Shown here: in pieces, positions 1 through 11,975 of the stretch
How positions within the stretch are numbered: position 1 is the first letter of the stretch
Layout of the letters: each line of letters begins with the position of its first letter
Source: Congeria kusceri
Taxonomy: Eukaryota > Mollusca > Bivalvia > Myida > Dreissenidae
Reading direction: 5' to 3'
DNA: 64,000 nt
Assembly (NCBI GenBank): GCA_027627225.1
Contig: JAPFQT010000035.1
Span: forward strand, 62,001 to 126,000
The notes under the pieces: generated by a model
Told to the model about the DNA's origin: nothing
Database searches by the model: none
Seen by the model: the letters and a program-made list of their open reading frames with translations, nothing else
Program-made: the position numbers and the translations under genes

Positions 1-2749
1 TAAGAAATATAATTCCGCCCTTTCGCTGTTAGTTAATCGCAACATGGTTTTGTGCAATTTCTAATGTTATGTTATGGAAAAGGAATCGGTAGAAAACCAA
101 AATCCTATATAATATCCATTCTATTGAATAATTTCTCATAAAAAAGATCTAGCTTTACTTAATTCAATGTTTTGAATATGCGAAAAAGTTCATCTGACAA
201 AGCGACAGTGGAACAACGCAAATGGAAAGTCGCCGTTTACATTTCTCGGTTTACAAAACTCGAAAGAAACAAGTATCGAATTTTGCACATGCCCATATAT
301 GGAAAATGTCAATAAGAATGTGGGAGGAGCCTATCGAACGCTCGTGCATCATCGGAAATTACCGGATTTAGTGGAAGGTCTACAGTACTGTAGACCGTTT
401 ATGTCAAATATACATTCTAGCAAAGTTACGTAAATACATCCGGACAGTATGTAAATCCGGACACCGGAAAGAAATATATGTTCGTATTATCTATGGAATT
501 TATTAAGCCATCTATCTGTCTCGGTAATGTAAGATATATTTCAGCAGAAACCACGGCGTTGGTCAATATATATTGCCGCCATAGAGTCTTTTGATGGTTT
601 TTGCTGTTCAGATTTATTCTGAACGCGAATTATTTCAGCTACCACGGCGTATACATATTGACAATTGTTAAAAAAGCTGATATTTGATTCCACAAATGCC
701 TGTGTCGGCTGTGAGTGTGAGCAAAAGCTGTTCTGAGAGTTTCTGTCATACAGAAGACATTAACTACAGTATTTTAATCTGTCACATAACCTAATTGTGA
801 CATATTTTAGTTTATCAGTTAAAAAAATTCTTGTGTGTATATTTTATATCAAAAGTAATTGGTAATGTATGTTCATGGCAAATGTATTAATTATATTAAG
901 CTTTAAGAAAAGACATGTGTAAAAATTATAAAAGCGACCATTTCCATTGTCATTATGTTCACTCACAAAAAGCAGTAGTCCTACTTATATCTTTGTGCTA
1001 GTTACTAGTATATGGTAATGTTTTGATTCACAACTGGGTATGTCCTGAAAAAAAAAAAAACAACAACATACACTTGTACATGTGCAATAATTATGCAAGG
1101 TTCTTAAAAATGACATTTAATTGTTATTATAATGAACTTAATATAATAACATGTTCTGAATTTCATTATTTCTATGTAAATATTAACTGATTTCTGTACA
1201 GCCTTGTTCTTTTGGGTTATATAAGGCATGCAACCAAAGGCTTTATTTTAAGTCCCTCTCAGAAAATGTGGAGTGTCTTCAATCGTTTGTCAATATAATT
1301 TGACCAGTTGAAATCTTTGTTTGATAGAGAATGCCAATTTATTGTTTTTATTTTAACAAGAAGAAATTACTGAGTGATACCTTTGTATTATTTTTCAAAA
1401 TACAATTGCATTAGAGAAACATCATATTTATGTTCTTAAAGGCTTTAAAATAGGGCACTTTAGGATACTTTTTTTCTTAATTTAAAATATATTTCCAATT
1501 TCATGAAAAAATAGAAACAGTCGTTGAGACAAATACTTATTTCTGTGGAACTTTTTTGTTAAAGTTCATGCATTGGATCAAAAGCGATGAGAGGAGTTAT
1601 TGGCACTGTGATATTTACCAAAATCAAGTAACAGATTTGCTTCTAGCACATGTTGGGCCCTACACAGAAATTGAGTTAAGCACATATACAATGTACATTA
1701 ACAGTAGCTCTAAATATGTGTTTAGTGACTCATTCATTAGATTAATTACTCTAAGCCAGTGTTTCAGAGCTGTGCATTAGCTTGACTACCAACTTGTCCT
1801 GTCAGGCAAGTACTTTGAAAATTAACTTGCGCAATTTGTAGACGGAGCTCTTGATTGTACTGGTAAACCATTTCATGGCCAAACTTCATCGATTACATTA
1901 ATTTGCATACGGTGAATCCCGAACAACACCGGAGAAAATTGGGGGCGTGGAGAATACTTCGGAAAACTCCGTAAGCATTTCCTTATATGGAAGTCAGTGA
2001 AATTGCAACTTGCGATTTGTCATTTCCGAATCGCGATTTGTCATTACCGAATCGCAATCGGTGAAGTGTGAAAGTAAGTTGGTCAGATGCCAAAACTTAA
2101 TCGTTATTTTACATTTTCATAAGTACGTTGAGAAGAAATAGAAGTGCAGGGTAATAATGCGAGTGGTCAAAATAAAGAACTGTATACTGATTTTAATGTT
2201 TCCAAATGTAAAGGACTGCTGTCTTATTAATTTTTATGTAGATATCTAGTTGATAATCAAGAATACGATTTGTTTTCACAATAATGTACTTTTCTTGTTT
2301 GAAAATAGAATTTAGATGATTTACTTTCTTATTTTAGAGAATGGATTTTATACATCTGAAAATTCCGCTTATATTTCTATGTTTGTACATCATTACATTT
2401 TTGGCACAAGATAGCCTCCATAGGGACTGCGGTCGCACATGCATACTGTTTTGATGGACAGCCAGACTGTATATTTAATCCTGGCTCGATACACGTTTCA
2501 TATTGAAAAAGAAATGCCGAGCTGAGTACTTGATGCTGTCTGGATATTCGCTATGGTGTATTTGCCAACCATGTATACATATATGGCTACATATTTTTTA
2601 CATCTTGAATAGTTTTGTGAACATTACACGCCAAGCTTGGTTTTCGTCACACACTAGATATTCGATTTATGTCGAAACCCTGTAACACCGAACTGGGTAT
2701 TGGAAGGTAGCTGCATATTCGCAAACATATTTTTAAATAATAATGACAG
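1..2749. other. AT-rich non-coding stretch
   Basis: I see no credible gene here. The longest open frames are under 75 codons, start with non-ATG codons and match nothing I recognise. Minor structure: a 24-bp direct repeat around 2009-2058 built on 'gcgatttgtcatt(t/a)ccgaatc', a poly-A run near 1050, and two 'accacggcgt' boxes near 552 and 639, each followed by a TATA-rich stretch. Confidence 0.6.
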
Positions 2750-5700
2750 TGGCTCGATATTCGCTAAAGTTCGAATACCCAATGCCCAGCTGGGTACTCG
2801 ACCCTGGCTTGATATTCGCAATAGTTCGAATACCCAATACCCAGCTGGGTATTCGACCCTGGCTCGATATTCGCAAAAATTCGAATACCCAATGCCCACC
2901 TGGGTATTCGACCCTGGCTCGATATTCGCAATAGTTCGAATACCCAATACCCAGCTGGGTATTCGATTCTGGCTCGTTATTCGCTAAAGTTCGAATACCC
3001 AATACCCAGCTGGGTATTCGACCCTGGCTCGATATTCGCAATAGTTCGAATACCCAATACCCCGCTGGGTATTCGACCCTGGCTCGATATTCGCAATAGT
3101 TCGATTACCCAATACCCAGCCGGGTATTCGATTCTGGCTCGTTATTCGCTAAAGTTCGAATACCCAATACCCAGCTGGGTATTCGAGCCTGGCTCGATAT
3201 TCGCAATAGTTCGAATACCCAATACCCAGCTGGGTATTCGATTCTGGCTCGTTATTCGCTAAAGTTCGAATACCCAATACCCAGCTGGGTATTCGACCCT
3301 GGCTCGATATTCGAAATAGTTCGAATACCCAATACCCAGCTGGGTATTCGATTCTGGCTCGTTATTCGCTAAAGTTCGAATACCCAATACCGAGCTGGGT
3401 ATTCGACCCTGGCTCGATATTCGCAATAGTTCGAATACCCAATACCCAGCTGGGTATTCGATTCTGGCTCGTTATTCGCTACACTTCGAATACCCAATAC
3501 CCAGCTGGGTATTCGACCCTGGCTCGATATTCGCAAAAATTTGAATACCCAATGCCCAGCTGGGTATTTGGCCCTGGCTCGATATTCGCAATAGGTCGAA
3601 TACCCAATACCCAGCTGGGTATTCGACCCTGGCTCGATATTCGCAATAGTTCGAATACCCAATACCCAGCTGGGTATTCGACCCTGGCTCGATATTCGCA
3701 ATAGTTCGATTACCCAATACCCAGCCGGGTATTCGATTCTGGCTCGTTATTCGCTAAAGTTCGAATATCCAATACCCAGCTGGGTATTCGACCCTGGCTC
3801 GATATTCGCAATAGTTCGATTACCCAATACCCAGCCGGGTATTCGATTCTGGCTCGTTATTCGCTAAAGTTCGAATACCCAATACCCAGCTGGGTATTCG
3901 ACCCTGGCTCGATAATCGCAATAGTTCGAATACCCAATACCCAGCTGGGTATTCGACCCTGGCTCGATATTCGCAATAGTTCGAATACCCAATACCGAGC
4001 TGGGTATTCGATTCTGGCTCGTTATTCGCTAAAGTTCGAATACCCAATACCCAGCTGGGTATTCGACCCTGGCTCGATATTCGCAATATTTTGATTACCC
4101 AATACCCAGCTGGGTATTCGACCCCGGCTCGATATTCGCAAAAATTCGAATACCCAATGCCCACCTGGGTATTCGCAATAGTTCGAATACCCAATACCCA
4201 GCTGGGTATTCGACCCTGGCTCGATATTCGCAATAGTTCGAATACCCAATACCCAGCTGGGTATTCGATTCTGGCTCGATATTCGCAATAGTTCGAATAC
4301 ACAATACCCAGCTGGGTATTCGATTCTGGCTCGTTATTCGCTAAAGTTCGATTACCCAATACCCAGCTGGGTATTCGACCCTGGCTCGATATTCGCAATA
4401 GTTCGAATACCCAATACCCAGCTGGGTATTCGATTCTGGCTCGTTATTCGCTAAAGTTCGAATACCCAATTCCCAGCTGGGTATTCGACCCTGGCTCGAT
4501 ATTCGCAATAGTTCGAATACCCAATACCCAGCTGGGTATTCGATTCTGGCTCGTTATTCGCTAAAGTTCGAATACCCAATACCCAGCTGGGTATTCGACC
4601 CTGGCTCGATATTCGCAATATTTTGATTACCCAATACCCAGCTGGGTATTCGACCCCGGCTCGATATTCGCAAAAATTCGAATACCCAATGCCCACCTGG
4701 GTATTCGCAATAGTTCGAATACCCAATACCCAGCTGGGTATTCGACCCTGGCTCGATATTCGCAATAGTTCGAATACCCAATACCCAGCTGGGTATTCGA
4801 TTCTGGCTCGTTATTCGCTAAAGTTCGAAAACCCAATTCCCAGCTGGGTATTCGACCCTGGCTCGATATTCGCAATAGTTCGAATACCCAATACCCAGCT
4901 GGGTATTCGATTCTGGCTCGTTATTCGCTAAAGTTCGAATACCCAATACCCAGCTGGGTATTCGGCCCTGGCTCGATATTCGCAATATTTTGATTACCCA
5001 ATACCCAGCTGGGTATTCGACCCTGGCTCGATATTCGCAATAGTTCGAATACCCAATACCCAGCTGGGTATTCGATTCTGGCTCGTTATTCGCTAAAGTT
5101 CGAATACCCAATACCCAGCTGGGTATTCGACCCTGGCTCGATATTCGCAATAGTTCGAATACCCAATACCCAGCTGGGTATTCGATTCTGGCTTGTTATT
5201 CGCTAAAGTTCGAATACCCAATACCCAGCTGGGTATTCGACCCTGGCTCGATATTCGCAATATTTTGATTACCCAATACCCAGCTGGGTATTCGACCCTG
5301 GCTCGATATTCGCAATAGTTCGAATACCCAATACCCAGCTGGGTATTCGATTCTGGCTCGTTATTCGCTAAAGTTCGAATACCCAATACCCAGCTGGGTA
5401 TTCGACTCTGGCTCGATATTCGCAATAGTTCGAATACCCAATACCCAGCTGGGTATTCGATTCTGGCTCTTTATTCGCTAAAGTTCGATTACCCAATACC
5501 CAGCTGGGTATTCGACCCTGGCTCGATATTCGCAATAGTTCGAATACCCAATACCCAGCTGGGTATTCGATTCTGGCTCGTTATTCGCTAAAGTTCGAAT
5601 ACCCAATACCCAGCTGGGTATTCGACCCTGGCTCGATATTCGCAATAGTTCGAATACCCAATACCCAGCTGGGTATTCGACCCTGGCTCGATATTTGCAA

Positions 5701-5805
5701 TAGTTCGATTACCCAATACCCAGCCGGGTATTCGATTCTGGCTCGTTATTCGCTAAAGTTCGAATACCCAATACCCAGCTGGGTATTCGACCCTGGCTCG
5801 ATATT
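2750..5805. repeat. 55-bp palindromic satellite array (about 55 monomers)
   Basis: This is a tandem array of 55-bp monomers of two types. Type A has the core ctcgatattcgcaatagttc and type B has ctcgttattcgctaaagttc; the rest of the monomer is shared. The two types alternate irregularly (AB, ABA, BAA). Every monomer contains the 18-bp perfect palindrome AATACCCAGCTGGGTATT, with an outer inverted pair CGAATACCC/GGGTATTCG. A degenerate unit lies just upstream (about 2685-2740) and the array decays into 'caatacccaatacccatt' at 5806-5838. The type A monomer has no stop codon in any minus-strand frame, so long periodic open frames (up to 192 codons at 3820-4398) arise from the repeat. I do not regard them as genes. 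Confidence 0.95.
4055..4727. repeat. 532-bp higher-order duplication inside the satellite
   Basis: The block carrying a tttTgattaccc variant, an accccggctc variant and a shortened monomer occurs twice, at about 4055-4195 and 4587-4727, offset by 532 bp. The offset equals ten 55-bp monomers minus 18 bp. The 18 bp is a deletion in one monomer, between two 'attcg' motifs, where 'gggtattcg' joins directly to 'caatagttcg'. The shared deletion shows that a roughly ten-monomer segment was duplicated as one piece. Confidence 0.8.
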
Positions 5806-5838
5806 GAATTCCCAATACCCAATACCCATTACCTAGCC

Positions 5839-6274
5839 AACTTCATGGACCTCATAGAAAGTCTATTTAAGTTACACCGAACAAGCGCACACAGCTCATC
5901 AGTACGATTACTCCATAGAATTAGTCAAGGCCTGACTACGGACCTTTGCGACGATTTAATAATTGCATACATGGTTAATATTTGTGTCATATCCTTAAAA
6001 ATAATTATACTACGGAAATAAAATTTAACTAATACTTAATGTACAAATATTCTGCGGTTTCACTGTGCAGCAAACATATGCAAAAAAGGATTTCTAATGT
6101 AAGGGGAACTTACGTATTTGTGTAATTAAACCCGATGTAATTCCACCCACTATATTATTATAGTGTATATCTCCCGAAGTGAAAACAAATATTACGTTTT
6201 AATCCGTTAATAGTATGCCTTCCAAGATAACTTCATAAGAAATTAGTTGAAAATCATGGCATAAAATAGTTCAT
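5839..6274. other. Non-coding spacer
   Basis: AT-rich sequence after the satellite. I see no gene or strong repeat. Confidence 0.5.
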
Positions 6275-6406
6275 ACGTTCAAAGGCGAACACGCACACGT
6301 TCATAGGCAAACACGCACATGTTCATAGGCAAACACGCACATGTTCGTACGCGAATACGCACACGTCCATAGGCGAACACGCATATGTTCACACGCGAAC
6401 ACGCAC
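6275..6406. repeat. 22-bp minisatellite, six copies
   Basis: Six consecutive imperfect copies of a 22-bp unit of the form acgttcataggcgaacacgc plus 'ac'. Variants include 'atgttc', 'acgtcc' and 'gtacgc'. Confidence 0.9.
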
Positions 6407-7069
6407 ACACGTTAACTAACGATGTCTTTAGAGAACCTCATAACAAATTTACAACTTTCCAATCAGTCAATGTCCAAAGAGATTTCATTCAGTTCTTTCA
6501 TAAAACACTCAGCACGCATGTTCTTGAACCTCAAACAAACAAAAGTTAAATATCAATGCGCTGACGTTTGCTAAGTTACTTTCGATCGGTTCAATTTTCA
6601 GGGAAAGATTTCTGCTAACAAAATGAAGCAGGTAAGTGCACAACTGAAATGTAACAACATGATGCACTTTTTGAAACAAGCACTATTACATCGCAATGTT
6701 ATCATAAAAACACAATAAAACATTCACGGTGTGCCCCTTTAAGGAAACGTTTAAGTTCCCATGTTGTCCGTAAACCAGTTCAACACCTGCAATTCATTAA
6801 TTCAACGTTTTGTATTTCACAAGACAGAAAATTGTCCATTCGTCAAGCTATGCACTCGTCCCTTTAAAACGCAACACATCGCAATGTCGAAATATACTAG
6901 CATTGCAATAATTAATACGTTTTAATGCAGCTTTATATGTTTTAAAAAAAAACTGATGATTTAATGGTGTGCAGTTTAAGTCTGACTAATAGTAAGTAGT
7001 AATAATATTGTCGGCTTCGAAATTGCAAAGAACAGAAAAGAACCCAGACAAAATGAATTTGTTATGCCC
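6407..7069. other. Non-coding spacer
   Basis: AT-rich. Nothing recognisable beyond simple runs. Confidence 0.5.
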
Positions 7070-7700
7070 CAATCACAAGTAAGAAACTGCACCCGGACGG
7101 CGTCTGTTTTATCCAAAACCGGGCAAAATCGGACGGTGCCCGCCTAGCAGCCTGGCTGTAAATCGGGCGGCGGCAGCTGAACATTTTGCTTATCTGACGG
7201 CGCCCGTAAGAAATATTTAAAAGTTAACGGCGACCGGGCAATTTTTTTCGGAGTCTGGGAGTTCGAAAACACGTCGGCCGGGCACCGTCCGATCGCCGGA
7301 CGGCGTTTTCTTGGATCGGGCTATGACCGTACGATTTTTCTACTTTAAAAAAACAACGTCCTATTTCAACGGCGAACGTGCGGTCACCTTCCTGGCGCCG
7401 GCAGGCGACCGGAAAGGCACCGACCGATGTACAGTTATCGTCAGGGTTTCATGCGGTGCTTGCACCGATATTCACCGCACGGGCGCCGTCCGGTCATCCG
7501 TCGGTCGCCGCCTGTTGCTCAAACTGTTTGTTCCCCATGTCAGTCAGCGAAAACCGACCGGCGCCCTCTTGAGTTTGTGACCACGCGATGCAAAACAAAT
7601 ATAAATCCCCCGGCGTCTGTGAGATTCCAAAAAGACACCGATGCTTTACCGTTCGTTAAATTCGGACGGCGCACGTTCTATTTGTGACCTAGGCATTATT
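7070..7700. repeat. GC-rich island of recurring cggacggcgcccg-like motifs
   Basis: This GC-rich patch contrasts sharply with the AT-rich surroundings. The motif CGGACGGYG(CCCG) or its complement recurs irregularly, at about 7096, 7133, 7198, 7270-7300, 7395, 7480-7515, 7550 and 7665. Both orientations occur, giving local inverted pairs such as 'caccgtccgatcgccggacggcg'-type structures near 7282-7304. Overlapping open frames of 64-89 codons exist in several frames, but all are arginine-rich products of GC content and resemble no family I know. It may be a decayed dispersed repeat. Confidence 0.6.
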
Positions 7701-8040
7701 GGCGGACCCGCGTGTCTATGTTGTGGTACCGGCGTTATTTAAATTTTAGAGTTCAGATTACATCCTTATAAGTACCAGTAATGAATTATCCAATCATTCA
7801 TACCACCATTGTCAAATGAAATTACAAAGCACTGTGTCACTTTTTTATATAATATGTAAATGAAAATCATGGCATTTAAATCTATATTGAACTGAATGTT
7901 AGTAATATCCTAGGTCGCCCCTTTTACTTTTTTCGCCAACAGCAACATGCAAACAAGTAAAAAAAAATAGTGATGTATGACGAAAATAAACATCCAACCC
8001 GTGTCTATGATACAGAAAGCACGGGCTTTTGACCCACATC

Positions 8041-8400
8041 CGAGGACGACAGTAATTCTTCGTGATTAATTACCCGCTACCGAAAGTATAACAGACCGTC
8101 CTCGGCGAACTAAGAGGATATCCCTGAACAAGACACATTTTAACCTACCCCAGAATGGAAACGGAGTCACGGCGACATGGCGGTACATAGACGTGAAAAT
8201 GGCCTGCGACGTAGACGTCCGAGAGTTGGAGTACGACTTAAGGCGAGTCACCGTGCACTGCCGTTGATTTGAACCAGACGACATGCTCGATGAGTACCTA
8301 CTCATCGTAACCGGAAATGACGACAGAGCGCGCGTGTGCACGAGAGGCCATTTCGGAGGTGGGACCGTGATTTATAAGGGCTACATGGACTACATTGTAA
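8041..8400. repeat. Dispersed repeat, copy 1 (CCGGAAGT boxes)
   Basis: This is related to 10540-11030. Shared landmarks in order are 'gctaccg(g/a)aagt', 'atccctgaa(c/t)aagac', 'ttttaacc', a second 'accggaa(a/g)tg' box, 'gtgtgcacgaga' and 'ttcggaggt'/'ttggaggt'. The 91-codon open frame on the minus strand (8066-8341) lies inside it and is not supported as a gene. Confidence 0.6.
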
Positions 8401-8485
8401 AATTAAACGCGTTATTGTGACAGGGAACTTAAACAGGGAGCGTTATAAACAGGGTTTTAGAGACCACACGGTAAACAAATTATTC

Positions 8486-8820
8486 TAACATGATACTCGC
8501 TAATTTTTATGTAGACAAAGAACAAAATTATCGTTTTTTAACTACCCAATAAACAACGCAAAAAGTATTCCTGATTCTGAGCGGAGTATAGAAAAATTAG
8601 TTCCAATTACGATTGCAGAAATATAGGTCAGATCATGTAAGAATCGAAATAATTTTCACATTATCGTTGCTTATCGGCCAATAAACAACTCTTTGTCGTT
8701 CTGATGCGTGGTTATTAAACAACTCGGGCTAACGTTGTTTAATTCCTAGGCATCAGAACTTCAAAGCGTTGTATATTGGCCGATAAACAATGATAAATCG
8801 AAACTATTTCTTAAACTAGT
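8486..8820 (+). mobile_element. Foldback MITE, copy 1 (largest uninterrupted copy)
   Basis: The copy starts near 'taacatgatactcgctaa', passes 'gacaaagaacaaaatta' and 'actacccaataaacaac', and ends in a large inverted repeat. The left arm is 'tatcgttgcttatcggcc', 'aataaacaac' and 'gttctgatgc'. The right arm mirrors it as 'gcatcagaac' and 'attggccgataaacaatgata'. There is no coding capacity, so this is probably a non-autonomous DNA element. The site 'aaata-TA-ggtcag' near 8629 is the intact counterpart of the TA at which another element has inserted in the 27-28 kb copy. Confidence 0.75.
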
Positions 8821-9059
8821 ATACAGGAAACCGGAGTATGATGATCGCACACTACAACGTTCCATGCCACATCGCCATGGAAACTTTCCAACGATTTAGT
8901 TCACTCCCTGGCTAGAATCTGAAGCCGACTGTCTGAAAGCAAGGAAAATCATCACACATCCAGCATATACATACATTCCAAGCGAAAAACAAGACACCTT
9001 TTGAATAGAGCTGTAAGAGATGACACAAATTTGAGAAGTTTGCAATTTATACCAATGAA

Positions 9060-9200
9060 ATAAATACAGTACTCGGGAAGCGTTCGAATGATCTTTCTCA
9101 AGACATCAAGTACTGGTCCCAGAGAATGGACTCTAAAGTGTCAATTAGCTGGCTTATACAACATAATGCCCACAGATTTGGGAATATAGCTGCCCCCACC
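9060..9200 (+). repeat. SINE core-motif fragment
   Basis: Contains 'agacatcaagtactggtcc' followed by 'gaatggactctaaagtgtc'. This matches the body of the tRNA-derived SINE at 43261-43459. No tRNA-like head is visible, so it is a truncated or decayed copy. Confidence 0.5.
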
Positions 9201-10539
9201 CCCGATGCGTTGTCAAACTAATCTATTTTGTTTAATTCAATATAGCAATTAATTTGATATCTACCTTGATGAATACAACATGCAAATACATGGCAACTCG
9301 ATTCTCAATCGTCAACTTCAAAGTTTATAGATACATTTATACACAAGGTCTCAACAATCGTGCATAATAGTTACGTCTACATATTTTGTAAAACTGGTAA
9401 CTAAATAAATGCCAAAAGAGCATTTCTTATAATAAAGCTTCTGTATTATTATTTGTACGAATCTACAAGATAGTCAAGTCACATAGTATACAATTTAGCC
9501 ATGTTAGGAATTCACTTACGGACAAATTCATTGCACGTGTAGAACCAGAATAACACAGGCTTCAAATATTCAAATGCTTCAAAATGCAGACACTTGATTA
9601 TGAAGAACGTCTTTTGAAACACTTTTCAATGTCTAAGAGTAATTTAACACAGCAAACCACCAGGGCAATAAACACCATTCCCTCCGACAGCCCGATACTT
9701 AACCACGTATCTAAGACATGTATCACGTGCAATAAGTACACAAATGATTACGCGACGAAATAATACAAAATTATATGAAATCAACATTTTATACCGTATA
9801 AATAAGACATATGTAGTAAGCCTACAATGTATTATAACAACTGATATAAGCACCTATATAAAGTCTGAGAAACTGTGATGAATAGACAGAAAAAATCATT
9901 TAAAATTTGCGAATTCGGGACCCATGCGTCTGTGTTACGAAGCGTCAGTAGGCTGACCAAGGGGAATTTGACAAATTTTAGTTTATTTCTAATTCACCAC
10001 CCTAGAGCCAAGCATATTTGTCTCAATCCCCTCAGTGGGAGCTGCTATATGTCTATCGAATGGCCTTACGGCCTATATTACTGGGATAATATCCGACCAA
10101 TGCCTATTACCTATTACTTACCCAGGGACCCGCAATCGTTCGGAATGTCAAGTTTCCGCCTGTCGGAAGCCGCTTTCAGTCTAAAGTCCAGTATGACCAC
10201 CGCCCCCCCCCCCCGCCCCCCCGGCTGGGAAATCATTGATAGGTGCATAATTATCGTAATCAAGTACACCTTAATATGACAATAAATCTTTACACCACTT
10301 ATAAACTCTGTCAATAACTAAGACGGCAAACTATCAAGATATACGCCAATTGTTCAAATGTTATAACGCAGTTTTGTGTTACAAGTCATGTTTGTACTCA
10401 AAACGCTAATAAAACCCAAAACCGATTTGATACCGAATGATATCCACGTCGAACCGTATACTTTTGTTACTTAATAACATGAAAGGGCATAACCAAAATA
10501 AGCATTTAATCCGTATTAATAATTTTAGGTAGCACGGAG
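9201..10539. other. Non-coding stretch with a C-rich run
   Basis: A 134-codon open frame (9875-10279) exists but matches no family I know. It runs through a homopolymer-like C tract (10200-10222), which makes it unlikely as coding sequence. Confidence 0.5.
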
Positions 10540-11030
10540 TTTCAACGACAGCCGATGACGATAGCAACGCTTCGTCATAATTCCCAGCTACCGGAAGTGT
10601 AACGTTATGTCGCATACGACTTATGGGGAAAAGTTACAATCCCTGAATAAGACGCAAACAATTTTAACCCGTCTCTGCAAACAATTTGCGCTGGAAACGG
10701 CAAATCACACTCAGCACGCATCAAGGCCCATAAGCGATACGACGGTACGTAAACTGATTACGTGCATTCAAACTGGGGCAACTCTACGTCCGAAATTCCA
10801 AGTACCATTTACGTTAAGATAACGAGCATTGCGGTGGATCTGGCCCAGATATGTTCGACGTTTAAGGGTCGACTGAGCTAGCGTTGTCAACACTGATTAT
10901 TCCGTTCAACGCTACCGGAAGTGACAACTAGGCACGCGCACCATCGTAAATGGGACAGTTTTCAATATGGCGTGTGCACGAGAAAGGACAATTTGGAGGT
11001 CTAACGTGACGGTTAAGGGCAGTATATCTT
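10540..11030. repeat. Dispersed repeat, copy 2 (CCGGAAGTG boxes)
   Basis: A diverged relative of 8041-8400, longer in its middle. 'gctaccggaagtg' occurs near both ends (about 10588 and 10911), and the right end shares 'gtgtgcacgaga' and a 'ggaggt' box with copy 1. ACCGGAAGTG is the classic ETS-factor core, so such repeats could carry transcription-factor sites; that is inference. Confidence 0.55.
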
Positions 11031-11890
11031 TACCTCATAAATCTCAACTTTTTATTATGAATGGTTTGCCGACACTCATTAACATGCATTTTTGCGACCA
11101 CGCATTATACCAATCACACAGGAAATAAGGTGGTAATACCAGTAAATAGTGGGGAATCCCCCGGTGGACCACCCAAAGGGAGGCCATATATTGAATACTT
11201 GTAGTTTTTTCTTCTGTTCGAAGAGAAATTTTACACAACGTACACTGGTGTAAATGGTTATTTCCTGAAAACGAACCTGACTCCTGTGCTTTTGATGTAA
11301 GGTGACACCGCCTTAATTGAAAGTTGAATTCTCAGAAGTTTATGTGTAGACAGAATGTGGTTTTGTCGAAAGGGCGACTGCATTATGTGCTTCTTACGAT
11401 GACTACAATTAAGCGAGATGCATTTTCTTGCAAGTAGCATAACATATCGTTTGTATTCGAAATTTTCCAAAGAGACCAGACTCGTGAATCAAAGGAAAAT
11501 GGCGAAAGACGCCAGGAGATTTTGCTATTTTATACAATGGGAGTCTATGGGAATTGGATTTACTGGTTTCTAACATAAAAAGGCAATGATTGCATTTTCG
11601 GGAATGCTGCACGTTGTCCTACAAATGACAGTTTAAAGGGACACAATCCGTGTTACATCATGATACAATCTCGGCGGTCATTATTTTAACGTTTGGGAAT
11701 TTCAAATAATTACTGAAACTGACAAATAACATTCACTGTAAAGTAAATTTGCTAAAATAAAATAACAGTGTATAAAAAAGCGAAATAACACTACGGACAT
11801 AATAATATACTGTAAATACCGTTTCGTTTCATGAGTAATCATCAGTTGAAATTGATAAAATTATAAAGCGTTTGGAAGCTAAACGATGGA
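11031..11890. other. Non-coding stretch
   Basis: No gene recognised. Several minus-strand open frames of 64-70 codons overlap here, without family resemblance. Confidence 0.5.
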
Positions 11891-11894
11891 ATAA

Positions 11895-11975
11895 TTTGGA
11901 CTCGACTGACTTGCCGAGTGGTAACGGCGTTAGCCTTTTGCTCCGGAAGTATAAGGTTCCGGAAAGCCGGTGGGA
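11895..11975 (+). repeat. Degenerate tRNA-like sequence
   Basis: Contains 'gacttgccgagtggtaacgg' (A-box-like), 'gttagccttttgctccgg' and a decayed T-arm ending 'ccggtgggagc'. It shares the 'gccgagtggt ... agccttttaatccgga' layout with the minus-strand tRNA-like sequence at 32346-32419. The B box is lost, so it is a pseudo-tRNA or SINE-head remnant. Confidence 0.45.

Noticed and set aside
3820..4398. 192-codon minus-strand open frame with periodic peptide
   Set aside because: It is produced by the 55-bp satellite. The type A monomer has no stops in any minus frame, so long frames are expected without coding.
2750..5805. CRISPR-like array
   Set aside because: The repeat units abut with no unique spacers. 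It is a eukaryotic satellite.
9875..10279. 134-codon open frame, plus strand
   Set aside because: No family resemblance. It runs through a C-homopolymer and shows no gene context.
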